A stretch of 28,830 nucleotides of DNA, from assembly GCA_051878315.1 (NCBI GenBank), contig JBJEJW010000008.1:1-28830 (forward strand), written 5' to 3'. Below are positions 1 to 8,234 of this stretch, piece after piece. Every line of letters starts with the position of its first letter. The first letter of the stretch is position 1. This DNA comes from W0P28-013 sp051878315. GTDB lineage: Bacteria > Bacteroidota > Bacteroidia > Bacteroidales > Paludibacteraceae. The notes under the pieces are model-generated. The model saw only the letters and a list, made by a program, of their open reading frames with translations. It was not told the DNA's origin and made no database searches. Both the position numbers and the translations under genes were made by a program.

Positions 1-185
1 CCACGCAATAAAGCAATTTCAGTGCGCAAAAATAAAAAAACTGTCCCCTTCCCAAGGGGACGAGGAGCGCAGCGACGGGCGGGGTTCAAAAAGGGAACGA
101 AAAAAACAAAGTTTTTTCGGGCGGGGTTTTCTAAAAGGTTCGTGGTTAAAGGTGATTGGTTATTTACTACCACGGTAGGCAGGCA
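1..185. repeat. GC-rich intergenic repeat-like stretch
   Basis: This non-coding stretch lies downstream of the minus-strand dehydrogenase gene. It contains a perfect hairpin (GTCCCCTT-CCC-AAGGGGAC, 43-61). The 11-base direct repeat CGGGCGGGGTT occurs at 76-86 and 118-128, and between them is an AAAAAAC/GTTTTTT inverted repeat around 101-117. The composition (G/C blocks separated by A and T runs) resembles the short extragenic repeats scattered through many Bacteroidota genomes. That assignment is from memory; multiplicity cannot be tested in one window. An open frame on the plus strand crosses it but runs antisense through the dehydrogenase gene and is not considered real. Confidence 0.45.
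34..61 (-). terminator. Rho-independent terminator of the amn-holA-dehydrogenase operon
   Basis: Read on the minus strand, an 8-bp perfect stem (GTCCCCTT / AAGGGGAC) with a 3-base loop is followed after two bases by seven T residues (40 to 34). It lies about 125 bases past the dehydrogenase stop codon, and no other gene end is nearby. The hairpin may also be part of the extragenic repeat that fills this gap. Confidence 0.6.
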
Positions 186-1136
186 TCAATGCACCACATT
201 CATCTTATCTATATCGTTTGCCGCAAAGTGTAGAATGTTGTCGGCTACGCAGCGACACATGGCCAAGCGCCCATCAATGGTGCCGGTGCCTATGTGCGGC
301 GACATGACAACGTTGTCCAACCGCTTGAGTTCATCGGGAATGTGCGGTTCGTGCTCGAATACATCGAGTGCCGCGCCCCACAACTTACCGTTTTGTAGGT
401 TTTCGATGAGCGCTTGTTCGTCCACTATGGGACCGCGCGCTGTGTTTACCAGCACTGCACCTTTTTTCATGCTGTCGAACGCTTTTTTGTCGATTAAATG
501 GTGCGTTTCGGGCGTGTAGGGCAGTAGCAGTACAATGAAATCGGCAGTTCGTAGCAGTTCGTCCTGCGACACATAGCGTGCCCGGCATTTTTTCGCGGTT
601 TCATCGGGCAATTTGTGTCTGTTGTGGTAAATGATGTTCATACCGCAGGCCACAGCGCGTTGTGCAACAGCCTGCCCGATGCGCCCCATACCGATGATGC
701 CGAGTGTTTTGCCACAGATGCTGATACCGAGATTGTTCATCACGCCGATTTTTATAGTGTCGTTTTGGCGCATTTTGCGGTCGAGTTCGGCGGTGCGATG
801 TGCGCATGCCAACATCAGCGTAAATGTCTGCTCGGCGGTTGGGTCGATGACGGGTGCCGGCGTATTTGTTACGATTATTTCGTGGTTTTTTGCTGTTTTC
901 AAATCAATGTTGTTGAATCCGACGCCGAAATTGGCTATCAGTTTCAACTGTTTGGCGGCGGTTATGATTTCGGCATCGATAGGATAGTCGTAGGTGGGTA
1001 TCAGCACGTCGCAATCGACAATTTCGCGCAATAGTTCGTCGCGTGTAAAGGCGCTTTCATCGGGAAAAATCAAGGTGTGGTCGTGCAATGCGGCAAAACC
1101 TTCGAACGGCAATTTGGTGGTCAGTACAATTTTCAT
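186..1136 (-). CDS. D-isomer-specific 2-hydroxyacid dehydrogenase
   Basis: This 316-residue cytoplasmic oxidoreductase should interconvert a 2-keto acid and a D-2-hydroxy acid using NAD(P)H. The Rossmann signature GMGRIG is at residues 149-154. The three family catalytic residues are visible: Arg234 in NTARGP, Glu263 in FEHEP and His281 in SPHIG. The residues after the second Rossmann strand are HNRHK rather than the acidic residue typical of NAD users, which suggests NADPH preference as in glyoxylate/hydroxypyruvate reductases; this is inference. Length is normal for the family. It is the last gene of a minus-strand operon, 17 bases after holA, with no promoter between. The substrate cannot be told from sequence, so no gene symbol is given. 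Confidence 0.9.
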   Translation of the reverse strand: MKIVLTTKLPFEGFAALHDHTLIFPDESAFTRDELLREIVDCDVLIPTYDYPIDAEIITAAKQLKLIANFGVGFNNIDLKTAKNHEIIVTNTPAPVIDPTAEQTFTLMLACAHRTAELDRKMRQNDTIKIGVMNNLGISICGKTLGIIGMGRIGQAVAQRAVACGMNIIYHNRHKLPDETAKKCRARYVSQDELLRTADFIVLLLPYTPETHHLIDKKAFDSMKKGAVLVNTARGPIVDEQALIENLQNGKLWGAALDVFEHEPHIPDELKRLDNVVMSPHIGTGTIDGRLAMCRCVADNILHFAANDIDKMNVVH

Positions 1137-1153
1137 CGGCTTTTTGTGTGTGG

Positions 1154-2173
1154 TTAGTGTAAGATTCTGAAGACCAACTCTTTGAGTATTTCATTGTCGT
1201 TGGCTGACGCGTTTCTGAATCCTTTGCTTTGGGCGTCAGCTCGTCTTAAGTCGCTGATTATCTGTAATGTTTTCGCAGTATTATAATTGCGGGCGGCTTG
1301 TTGATAGTCGCGCACGAAATACGGATTGATTTTCAGTTCGGCGGCCACGTTCATTTGGCTTTTGTCTTTCAACGAATGGTAGAGCAGCAGATTGGCGAAA
1401 AAATTGAACACGACAGAAATGGTCATTACCAGCGGGTTGTTTTTCGGATTTTTTCCGAAATAATCGATAATTCTGTTGGATTTCAGAATGTCGTGTTCGC
1501 CCAAAGCTTTGAGCAGTTCGAAGTTGTTGTAATCCTTGCTGATGCCAATGTTTTGTTCTACCAATTCGGGCGTTATTCTGCCTGTTTTTCTGTTGGCGGT
1601 GATAATCAGCAGTTTATCGATTTCGCTGACGATGCGCGATAGGTCGTTGCCCAAAAAATCGGCCAGCATGTTCGATGTTTTCGTGTCGATGATGACCTGT
1701 TTCGACTTGCCGTAAGCCTCGATCCAACCGGCAACTTGATTGTCGTACAGTTTTTTCGATTCGAACAAAATACCTTTTTCGGCTATTTCGATGGTACTTT
1801 TTTTGCGTCCGTCGAGTTTGTCGTATTTATAACAAAATACCAAAATTGTCGATGGTTGCGGTTGTTTCAGATAGAAAACGAGGTCGTCGAAATTTTTGAT
1901 GCTTTGTGCTTCCTTGACGATGATGACTTGATGCTCGGCCATCATAGGGAAACGTTTGGCCGCCATGATGATTTCGCGCAAATCGGTGTCTTTGCCGTAA
2001 ACCACAGTTTGGTTAAACGCTTTTTCCTCTTCTGTCAGCACGTTGTTTTCGATGTAGTCCGCTATTTTGTCGATATAGTAAGGCTCGCCGCCGGTCAGCA
2101 TATAGACGGGTTTGTATTCTTTACGCTGCAAAGCGGCCATTATTTGTTCGTATGTGATAGCTTGTTTTGCCAT
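1154..2173 (-). CDS. holA: DNA polymerase III delta subunit (clamp-loader)
   Basis: This 339-residue protein matches HolA, the clamp-loader subunit that opens the beta sliding clamp on DNA. Recognisable parts are the N-terminal MLTGGEPYYIDKIADYIE region, the ATPase-like core with PMMAEHQVIIVKEAQ, and the helical collar around NNFELLKALGEHD and NPLVMTISVVFNF. Like delta subunits generally, it lacks a working Walker A motif. The start is placed at 2173 because it gives a TAATG stop-start overlap with the upstream amn gene, which points to translational coupling. A further ATG lies three codons upstream (2182). The amn-holA pairing is familiar from Bacteroides-type genomes. Confidence 0.9.
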   Translation of the reverse strand: MAKQAITYEQIMAALQRKEYKPVYMLTGGEPYYIDKIADYIENNVLTEEEKAFNQTVVYGKDTDLREIIMAAKRFPMMAEHQVIIVKEAQSIKNFDDLVFYLKQPQPSTILVFCYKYDKLDGRKKSTIEIAEKGILFESKKLYDNQVAGWIEAYGKSKQVIIDTKTSNMLADFLGNDLSRIVSEIDKLLIITANRKTGRITPELVEQNIGISKDYNNFELLKALGEHDILKSNRIIDYFGKNPKNNPLVMTISVVFNFFANLLLYHSLKDKSQMNVAAELKINPYFVRDYQQAARNYNTAKTLQIISDLRRADAQSKGFRNASANDNEILKELVFRILH

Positions 2174-2946
2174 TATTCCCAACGCAGGTGTTTGATGGTT
2201 TTACTGTCGTTTTGTAGCGATTGCAACGATTTAATGCCTATATTCAGGTGTTCTTCGGTATACAGGCGCGTTACTTGTTTGTCGCTCTCTTCGGTTTTGA
2301 TACCGGCTTCGTGCATCGGCATATCCGACACCAACAATAAAGCTCCTGTCGGAATAGAGTTGAAAAATCCGACACTGAACAGGGTAGCGGTTTCCATATC
2401 GATGGCCAGCGAACGCACCCGACGCAACGTGGCTTTGAACTGCTCGTCGTGTTCCCATACGCGCCGGTTGGTGGTATAAACTGTTCCTGTCCAATAGTCG
2501 TGTCCGAAATCGCGAATGTTCGACGACACCGAGCGTTGCAGATTGAATGCCGGCAATGCCGGGACTTCTGGCGGGAAGTAATCGTTCGATGTGCCTTCGC
2601 CGCGTATGGCTGCACTTGGCAAAATGTAGTCGCCAACATGGTTTTTGTCCTTCAAACCGCCGCATTTACCCAAAAATAGTACGGCTTTCGGGTTGATAGC
2701 CGACAGCAAATCCATGATGAGCGCCGCATTCGGACTGCCGATACCGAAATTGATGATAGTGATGCCGTTGGCCGAAGCATTGGGCATATTGCTTTTCGCC
2801 CCAACAACATCGACACCGAAGATTTCGGCAAATTTTTCGACATAACTATTGAAATTGCACAGCAAAATATATTCGCCGAACTCTTGTAGCGGGCGTTGTG
2901 TATAACGCACTAACCAATTTTTAACGATTTCTTCGCGAGTTTTCAT
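2173..2946 (-). CDS. amn: AMP nucleosidase, short Bacteroidales type
   Basis: This 257-residue member of the PNP/UDP phosphorylase superfamily is predicted to split AMP into adenine and ribose 5-phosphate. Family features are the early glycine-rich INFGIGSPNAALIMDLL, the FLGKCGGL strand-loop (phosphate-site region), and SLAIDMETATLFSVGFF. In that last segment the Met-Glu pair normally holds the ribose; an Asp in SDMP follows. It lacks the extra N-terminal domain of the E. coli enzyme (484 residues), as is usual for Bacteroidales versions. It heads the minus-strand operon with holA and the dehydrogenase. Its start is 64 bases from the divergent gene at 3011. I saw no clear TAnnTTTG box for it. 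Confidence 0.85.
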   Translation of the reverse strand: MKTREEIVKNWLVRYTQRPLQEFGEYILLCNFNSYVEKFAEIFGVDVVGAKSNMPNASANGITIINFGIGSPNAALIMDLLSAINPKAVLFLGKCGGLKDKNHVGDYILPSAAIRGEGTSNDYFPPEVPALPAFNLQRSVSSNIRDFGHDYWTGTVYTTNRRVWEHDEQFKATLRRVRSLAIDMETATLFSVGFFNSIPTGALLLVSDMPMHEAGIKTEESDKQVTRLYTEEHLNIGIKSLQSLQNDSKTIKHLRWE

Positions 2947-2986
2947 GTTTTTCCCTATTGTCTGATAATTGTTCTTTTATTTTTTG

Positions 2987-2994
2987 TATCTTTG
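2987..2994 (+). promoter_or_regulatory. Bacteroidota -7 box TATCTTTG
   Basis: TATCTTTG matches the TAnnTTTG -7 consensus of the Bacteroidota primary sigma factor and lies 16 bases upstream of the ATG at 3011. No well-spaced TTTG -33 box is seen. A start site near 3001 would exclude the in-frame upstream ATG at 2969, so the box helps decide the start of the next gene. Confidence 0.6.
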
Positions 2995-3010
2995 TACCGA
3001 TTTTTTTTTG

Positions 3011-3466
3011 ATGCAAACACTGAATCTTCCATATTACGAGCAAAAAATCCGATTAAATGGCGAGAAACAGCAAATTTTCGATGCTGTGCGTCGTCGGTAT
3101 GTTGCGTTGACGCCCGAAGAGTGGGTGCGTCAAAATATGGTGTCGCATCTGATAGTGGCTCTGCATGTGCCTGCAACGCGCATCAGTGTCGAAACGCCTA
3201 TACGCTTTAACGGCCTTTCAAAACGTTGCGATACAGTTGTCTACGATGCGCAATTTCAACCGCTGATGATTGTCGAATATAAAGCGCCGACTGTCGAAAT
3301 AACCCAAAAAACTTTCGATCAAATAGCGGTTTACAACTTGCGGTTGCAGGTTCCGTATCTTTTGGTCAGCAATGGGTTGAAGCATATTTTCTGTCAGGTC
3401 GATTGGGTGAATAAACGTTATGTGTTTCAGCCCGAAATTCCCGATTATACGCTGTTACTTCGCTGA
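3011..3466 (+). CDS. Stand-alone HsdR-N-like PD-(D/E)XK protein
   Basis: This 151-residue protein resembles the N-terminal domain of type I restriction R subunits (HSDR_N_2 family) without any helicase part. The nuclease core can be read as Asp74 in KRCDTVVYD followed by Glu89-x-Lys91 in MIVEYKAP, the PD-(D/E)XK arrangement. Later parts fit the fold (TFDQIAVYN, PYLLVSNGLKH). The start at 3011 was chosen over an in-frame ATG at 2969 because the latter lies upstream of the predicted promoter. Single-domain proteins of this type are common near holA and amn in Bacteroidales, so it need not be a restriction remnant. Its last 12 bases overlap the DUF4290 gene tail to tail. The cellular role is unknown. 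Confidence 0.8.
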   Translation: MQTLNLPYYEQKIRLNGEKQQIFDAVRRRYVALTPEEWVRQNMVSHLIVALHVPATRISVETPIRFNGLSKRCDTVVYDAQFQPLMIVEYKAPTVEITQKTFDQIAVYNLRLQVPYLLVSNGLKHIFCQVDWVNKRYVFQPEIPDYTLLLR

Positions 3467-4069
3467 TTTTTTCCCGTTTTTTCCGTTGTTTTTGTTGTTT
3501 TTATAGGCATTGTTGCCGTTGCGCATGCAAGTCAGAGTCATGCTGTTGCTTTTGATGTCGATGGCGCCGTGCGATAATTCACGCAAATCGTCGAAAATTT
3601 TATTGTCATCGGCCAAATCTTTGTTCCATGTTACATAGTCCTTTTTCATGTTGTTGGCAATGAGCCGAATCAAGGCTGTGCGTTGTTCGCCTTCTTCGTA
3701 TTCCGACGCTTTTTTTATCAGCGTTTGCAACCAACGTCCGTAGTGTCGGTATTTGATGTTTTGCGTGTTGTACGGAATAGGCTCCGGATGTGGCATGTCC
3801 TGCGGTTTTTTCACGTCGAACGGGTAATCGATGTCGAGTTTGAACCCCGACATGATGTACAGATGATCCCACAACTTGTGCTTAAACCCTTCGACATCAC
3901 GCAAATAAGGGAACATATTGCCCATCACGTCGATAATGGTACGTGCGCAACGAGTACGTTCGGCACGGTCGTCGATGGACATGGCGTATTGAATCATTTG
4001 TTGTATGTTGCGTCCGTATTCGGGCATTATCAGTTCCGATTTCGGAGCATAATGTATGGTATTGCTCAT
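3455..4069 (-). CDS. DUF4290 family protein
   Basis: This 204-residue protein has the hallmark start of the Bacteroidota-restricted DUF4290 family (ELIMPEYGRNIQQMIQYA, residues 12-29), then a mostly helical soluble body and YRHYGRWLQTLIKKA near the middle. No signal peptide or membrane segment is visible. The C-terminal 20 or so residues are low-complexity Asn/Lys/Gly, probably disordered and possibly nucleic-acid contacting; that is inference. The gene lies 40 bases after tsaB on the same strand with no clear promoter between, so the two are probably co-transcribed. Its stop codon is inside the 3' end of the convergent HsdR-N-like gene. The function of the family is not known to me. Confidence 0.85.
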   Translation of the reverse strand: MSNTIHYAPKSELIMPEYGRNIQQMIQYAMSIDDRAERTRCARTIIDVMGNMFPYLRDVEGFKHKLWDHLYIMSGFKLDIDYPFDVKKPQDMPHPEPIPYNTQNIKYRHYGRWLQTLIKKASEYEEGEQRTALIRLIANNMKKDYVTWNKDLADDNKIFDDLRELSHGAIDIKSNSMTLTCMRNGNNAYKNNKNNGKNGKKSAK

Positions 4070-4109
4070 GGTTAAAGTGTAACTTTTGATATTTCTTATA
4101 ACTAACTGT

Positions 4110-4799
4110 TTACAAATTCATTGTCTTTGGTTTTGTTGTTTGAAACTCTTTTAAGTACAAGGGTTCGAAATAGGCTACGTCTTCGAATGCGCATGCTGCA
4201 TATTGTGCTTCGGCCGGCAACAACATATTATCGGCTAACGGCACTATTCCGTCGAGAAAAACGGCATTGGCGTGCGTAATGACCGCTTGGCATTTGGCGG
4301 CACCGTCGCCACAGAAATAGATTTTGCGCGTTGACAAAATGTCCGAAAACGCGTCAGCATCAATAATTTTGGCGGTACAATCGAGTATTTTTTGTAATTT
4401 CGTGTCGTATAGGGCGGTATAAACTTCCATGCGACGTGCATCTATCATCGGACAAATCAACGCGTTTTCATCGGCAATTTTTGGCAGTGCTGCGCGTGCT
4501 ATCAGTTGCAGTGTGTCGATAGCCAACAATTTGGCATTCAGACCGTAACAGATACCTTTGGCAGTGGACACGCCTATGCGCAAACCTGTATAAGAACCGG
4601 GACCGGCGCTGACGGCGACTGCATCGCATTGCAGGTTGCGGCGACGACATTCTTGTAAAATTTCGTCGATGAAAACAGGCAATTTCGAGGCGTGCGACAT
4701 GCCTGTAGCGCATACACGCGACATACCCAATCGGCCATCGTATGAGAGTGCTGCCGAGCATACCGTGGTCGAAGTTTCGATGTGTAAAATGGTTGCCAT
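4110..4799 (-). CDS. tsaB: tRNA t6A biosynthesis protein TsaB
   Basis: This 229-residue protein is the TsaB (YeaZ) subunit that scaffolds the TsaD-TsaE complex making N6-threonylcarbamoyladenosine at position 37 of ANN-decoding tRNAs. Visible family features are the N-terminal ILHIETSTTVCSAAL strand pair of the ASKHA fold and the signature GPGSYTGLRIGVSTAKG. The open frame extends far upstream, but the good promoter at 4826-4856 places the transcript start near 4820, leaving ATGs at 4814 and 4799. The latter begins directly with the conserved strand and is preferred. Length fits the family (about 220-235 residues). The gene diverges from the helicase-nuclease gene. Confidence 0.9.
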   Translation of the reverse strand: MATILHIETSTTVCSAALSYDGRLGMSRVCATGMSHASKLPVFIDEILQECRRRNLQCDAVAVSAGPGSYTGLRIGVSTAKGICYGLNAKLLAIDTLQLIARAALPKIADENALICPMIDARRMEVYTALYDTKLQKILDCTAKIIDADAFSDILSTRKIYFCGDGAAKCQAVITHANAVFLDGIVPLADNMLLPAEAQYAACAFEDVAYFEPLYLKEFQTTKPKTMNL

Positions 4800-4825
4800 A
4801 ATTTTGATGCTCATTTCTGCCACTG

Positions 4826-4856
4826 CAAAAGTACAAAAAAAATGGTATGCAGCAAA
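4826..4856 (-). promoter_or_regulatory. Promoter of tsaB-DUF4290
   Basis: On the minus strand TTTG (4856-4853) is followed by 19 bases and TACTTTTG (4833-4826), a full match to the Bacteroidota TTTG-N19-TAnnTTTG promoter. The predicted transcript start is near 4820, 20 bases before the tsaB ATG. Confidence 0.7.
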
Positions 4857-4903
4857 CAAAAGTCGCCTCTTTTGTGCTTGTTGATAACTCGTACGGTCGA
4901 AAG

Positions 4904-4935
4904 TTTGGAATAACATGGCTTTTTTTGTATTTTTG
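4904..4935 (+). promoter_or_regulatory. Promoter of the AddA-like gene
   Basis: TTTG (4904-4907), 20 bases, then TATTTTTG (4928-4935) fits the Bacteroidota promoter. It predicts a transcript start near 4941 and therefore rules out the in-frame ATG at 4915 as a start for the downstream gene, leaving the ATG at 4957. Confidence 0.7.
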
Positions 4936-4956
4936 TATGATTTTACGCAACGGTTT

Positions 4957-7900
4957 ATGTTTGAGAATATCAAAATTTACAAAGCCTCGGCCGGATCGGG
5001 AAAAACCTATCGTTTGGCCTATGAATATGTGTTGTTGCTGTTTCGCAACCGTGCGTGTGTGCATCCGCACCGTAGTACGTTGGCTGCAACGTTTACCAAC
5101 AAAGCCACCGACGAAATGAAACGGCGTATCATACGCGAATTGTTTGCTTTGACGTACGATACTCATGCACCTTTTTTGGCGGAATTGACACAAGATTTGG
5201 CTCCCGACAACTTGTCGCTAAACGATATTCAGCAGTTGGCACAACGCTTTTTGAGCGACATTTTGCACGATTATAGCGCATTCAATGTTTCTACGATTGA
5301 TCGGTTTTTTCAGCAAATTGTACGAGCTTTTACGCGCGAAATCGGGTTACAGGGCGATTTTGGCGTCGAACTCGATCACAAAAACGTATTGAAAATGGCG
5401 ATCGATAATATGTTGTTCGAACTCGACAAATCCGCAAATCAACAACTTTTGGAATGGTTGAAACAATATATTAGCGAGAATCTGACACCACAAGCCGATT
5501 CGAAGAAACCGGTGGCATCGTGGACGCGCTTTCGGACCAATATCGAAACGCTTGGCGGAGAAATTTTCAAAGAATCGTACTTGCAATTTGCCACAATATT
5601 AGACAAAAAATTGGCCGATAAAACATTTTTTGCCAACTATCAAAAACAACTGCAACAGGCCAAACAACAATTTGAACTCAAGGCAAAAAAGATTTGCGAC
5701 ACCGCCTGCTACATACGGCAAAAACATAATTTGGAATGGAATGACTTTAGCGGCAAAGATCGTAGTTTCACAACCTATTTTGATTTTGCAAAACTCAAAT
5801 CGAAGAATTTTATACTCACTGCCACGTTTTTGAAAGCCATCGATAATATCGACAAATGGACTACTGCTACATCGCCACGCAAGGCTTGCATAGAAGCAGC
5901 TTTCCGTGACGGATTGAACGACTGTGCAAAACAACTTACAGAACTGAATGTGGAAGAATATTTGTCGGTGTGCGCCATGTATGAACAAATTTACATACTC
6001 GGCATTTTGAACGATGTGCGCCGGCAAATCTCCGACTATTGCAACGACAAAAATGTCATGCTGATTGGTAGCACGACCGATTTCCTGAATCAAATCATTC
6101 AGGGATGCGACACACCATTCGTGTACGAAAAAACCGGTACTTATCTGCATCATTTTATGTTGGACGAATTTCAGGATACATCGCAGTTGCAATGGCACAA
6201 TTTCAAACCTTTGTTGCGCAACAGCGTGAGCGAAAACAATCGGAATCTGATAGTCGGCGACGTGAAACAAAGCATCTATCGCTGGCGAAGTTCCGATTGG
6301 CGACTATTGCAGTCGGGTATACAAACCGAATTTGGCGATTATGTCGGCGAACAAGTGTTAAATACAAATTGGCGCAGTGCCAAAAATATTGTAGCATTCA
6401 ACAACGCGTTTTTCTCGCAGATTTCGGCTTGTGTGCAAACTATGGTATCGGAGAAATACGCCTCGTTGGTGCACGATATATACGACGAGGTAGCACAGCT
6501 ACCGCATCGTACGACAGCCGGTCGTGTCAGCGTGGAGTTGCTGGCCAACGACGACACCGCGACATGGAAACAACGTGTTCTGCAACGCTTGCCTTCTATT
6601 GTCGATGAATTGCTTCAACATAAATATACGCTTAGTCAAATAACCGTATTAGTGCGCCAAAACAACGAGGCAGTACAAGTGGCTGACGCTCTGCTGGCTG
6701 CCGGCTACAAGGTGGTGTCGAGCGAGGCTTTGCAGGTGGCTAATGCGACCTGCATACGTTTGCTGGTGGCGGTAATGCGCTTTTTTGTGGCTCCCGACAA
6801 CACCTTGAATCGCAAACTGATAGAAACGCTTCTGCAGACGCAAACGACATCAGGCACGACGGTCTGCCAACCCCGTAACGAAACAGCAGAAATCTGGATG
6901 CAGCGTGTATTTCCCAACAACCATGACGAAATAGCGCTATTGCGCAATCAACCGCTTTTTCAATTGGTCGAAGGCTTGATTTTAGCGTTGAATTTACACG
7001 GTTTGGCGACAAATGATGTCTTTTTGCAGGCGTTTCAGGATATCGTTTTCAATTACACGGCACGTTTCACCAACGACTTGAACGGATTTCTCGAATATTG
7101 GGACGAAAAAGGTACCGAATGTTTTTTGCCCGCTTCCGATACGCAGGAAGCCATTCGTATAATGACTATACATAAGTCGAAAGGACTTGAATTTAAGGCC
7201 GTTATCATTCCGTTTTGCCAATGGGATTGTAAAGTCCAAAGCATTATCTGGTGCAAAACACCGTCTGACCATCAACTGCTCGGACAACTGCCGATTGTAC
7301 CATTGAAAGCCAAAACGCTACTGACAAATACTTATTTCAAAAACGCATACGAAACCGAACGCCTTTACACGTTGGTCGATACCATTAACGTGGCGTATGT
7401 CGCATTCACACGCGCCGAAAACGATTTGTATATACTCGGTCCGAAAGCCAAAAACACCCAAAACGCCTCCGCGTCGCTTAATATCGTCAATCTGTTGGAA
7501 CAATATCTGCGATCGTGTAACGACATACAGACTTTGAATGAGGACGATACGCATTTTTTTGCGCAGATGGGCAATTTGCAATCGATCGACACGCACGACG
7601 ACGCACAAACTCACGCATCGCTCACACTTACATACAATTCGGTATCGGCCGTAAAACGGCTCAAATTGCGTTATATGCCCGACGACACCGGTTGCGAACG
7701 CCGTTACGGATTGTTGATGCACGACATCTTGAGCCAGTTGCACACCGCCGACGAACTCCCGAAAATATTACAATACCAATTATTGCACGGTCATTTGACA
7801 GCCGACCGGCAGCCACAGATACAACGCACTATCGAACAACTGCTCGCCAACGACCATGCACGGCAATGGTTCTCGGGAAAATATCGTGTGCTGAACGAAA

Positions 7901-8118
7901 CGGAAATCATCAGCCCGCAGGGACAGCTGTATCGGCCGGACAGAGTAATGATGAACGGAAAAGAAGTGATTGTGGTCGATTATAAATTCGGCGCGCAACA
8001 CGAGTCGCGGTACCATCGGCAAGTGCAATGTTATGCCGACCTTATAACAAGCATGGGATACAACGTAACCGGATTCATTTGGTATGCACAAACGAACGAA
8101 ATAGAACAAGTTTGTTGA
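4957..8118 (+). CDS. AddA-like UvrD-type helicase-nuclease
   Basis: This 1053-residue protein is a superfamily 1A helicase fused to a C-terminal RecB-type nuclease, as in AddA/RecB, and should process double-strand DNA ends for recombination. Helicase motifs run in order: Walker A ASAGSGKT (10-17), motif II LDEFQDTS (Asp403, Glu404), motif III VGDVKQSIYRWRSSD, then LNTNWRSAKNIV, motif V TIHKSKGLEFKAV and motif VI VAYVAFTRAENDL. The nuclease site is Asp995 in YRPDRV, then Asp1008-x-Lys1010 in VVDYKFG, followed by the RecB-family Gln/Tyr motif (RQVQCYADL). All key residues appear intact. The start at 4957 is supported by the promoter position. The AddB-like partner gene, often adjacent in this phylum, is not in the window. 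Confidence 0.88.
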   Translation: MFENIKIYKASAGSGKTYRLAYEYVLLLFRNRACVHPHRSTLAATFTNKATDEMKRRIIRELFALTYDTHAPFLAELTQDLAPDNLSLNDIQQLAQRFLSDILHDYSAFNVSTIDRFFQQIVRAFTREIGLQGDFGVELDHKNVLKMAIDNMLFELDKSANQQLLEWLKQYISENLTPQADSKKPVASWTRFRTNIETLGGEIFKESYLQFATILDKKLADKTFFANYQKQLQQAKQQFELKAKKICDTACYIRQKHNLEWNDFSGKDRSFTTYFDFAKLKSKNFILTATFLKAIDNIDKWTTATSPRKACIEAAFRDGLNDCAKQLTELNVEEYLSVCAMYEQIYILGILNDVRRQISDYCNDKNVMLIGSTTDFLNQIIQGCDTPFVYEKTGTYLHHFMLDEFQDTSQLQWHNFKPLLRNSVSENNRNLIVGDVKQSIYRWRSSDWRLLQSGIQTEFGDYVGEQVLNTNWRSAKNIVAFNNAFFSQISACVQTMVSEKYASLVHDIYDEVAQLPHRTTAGRVSVELLANDDTATWKQRVLQRLPSIVDELLQHKYTLSQITVLVRQNNEAVQVADALLAAGYKVVSSEALQVANATCIRLLVAVMRFFVAPDNTLNRKLIETLLQTQTTSGTTVCQPRNETAEIWMQRVFPNNHDEIALLRNQPLFQLVEGLILALNLHGLATNDVFLQAFQDIVFNYTARFTNDLNGFLEYWDEKGTECFLPASDTQEAIRIMTIHKSKGLEFKAVIIPFCQWDCKVQSIIWCKTPSDHQLLGQLPIVPLKAKTLLTNTYFKNAYETERLYTLVDTINVAYVAFTRAENDLYILGPKAKNTQNASASLNIVNLLEQYLRSCNDIQTLNEDDTHFFAQMGNLQSIDTHDDAQTHASLTLTYNSVSAVKRLKLRYMPDDTGCERRYGLLMHDILSQLHTADELPKILQYQLLHGHLTADRQPQIQRTIEQLLANDHARQWFSGKYRVLNETEIISPQGQLYRPDRVMMNGKEVIVVDYKFGAQHESRYHRQVQCYADLITSMGYNVTGFIWYAQTNEIEQVC

Positions 8119-8159
8119 TAAAAAAATATGCCGTGTATTTAATTGTGTTAAAAAACAAC

Positions 8160-8187
8160 TTGATATGACAATAAATAGTTATCTTTG
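8160..8187 (+). promoter_or_regulatory. Promoter of the yicC-to-lipoprotein operon
   Basis: TTG (8160-8162), 17 bases, then TATCTTTG (8180-8187). The -7 box is a perfect TAnnTTTG; the spacer is slightly short. It lies about 48 bases upstream of the yicC start and is the only good promoter signal found before the long plus-strand operon. Confidence 0.6.
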
Positions 8188-8234
8188 CAAGATATAATAA
8201 CGAGGCCTAACCGCTAAAATAAAATCAAAACATC

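Noticed and set aside
22..519. Plus-strand open frame of 165 codons at the left end
   Set aside because: It covers the terminator hairpin and runs antisense through the clearly conserved dehydrogenase gene. Its translation has no recognisable family features.
4915..4956. Upstream in-frame ATG for the AddA-like gene
   Set aside because: It lies upstream of the predicted transcript start, and conserved sequence begins at MFENIKIYKASAGSGKT (4957).
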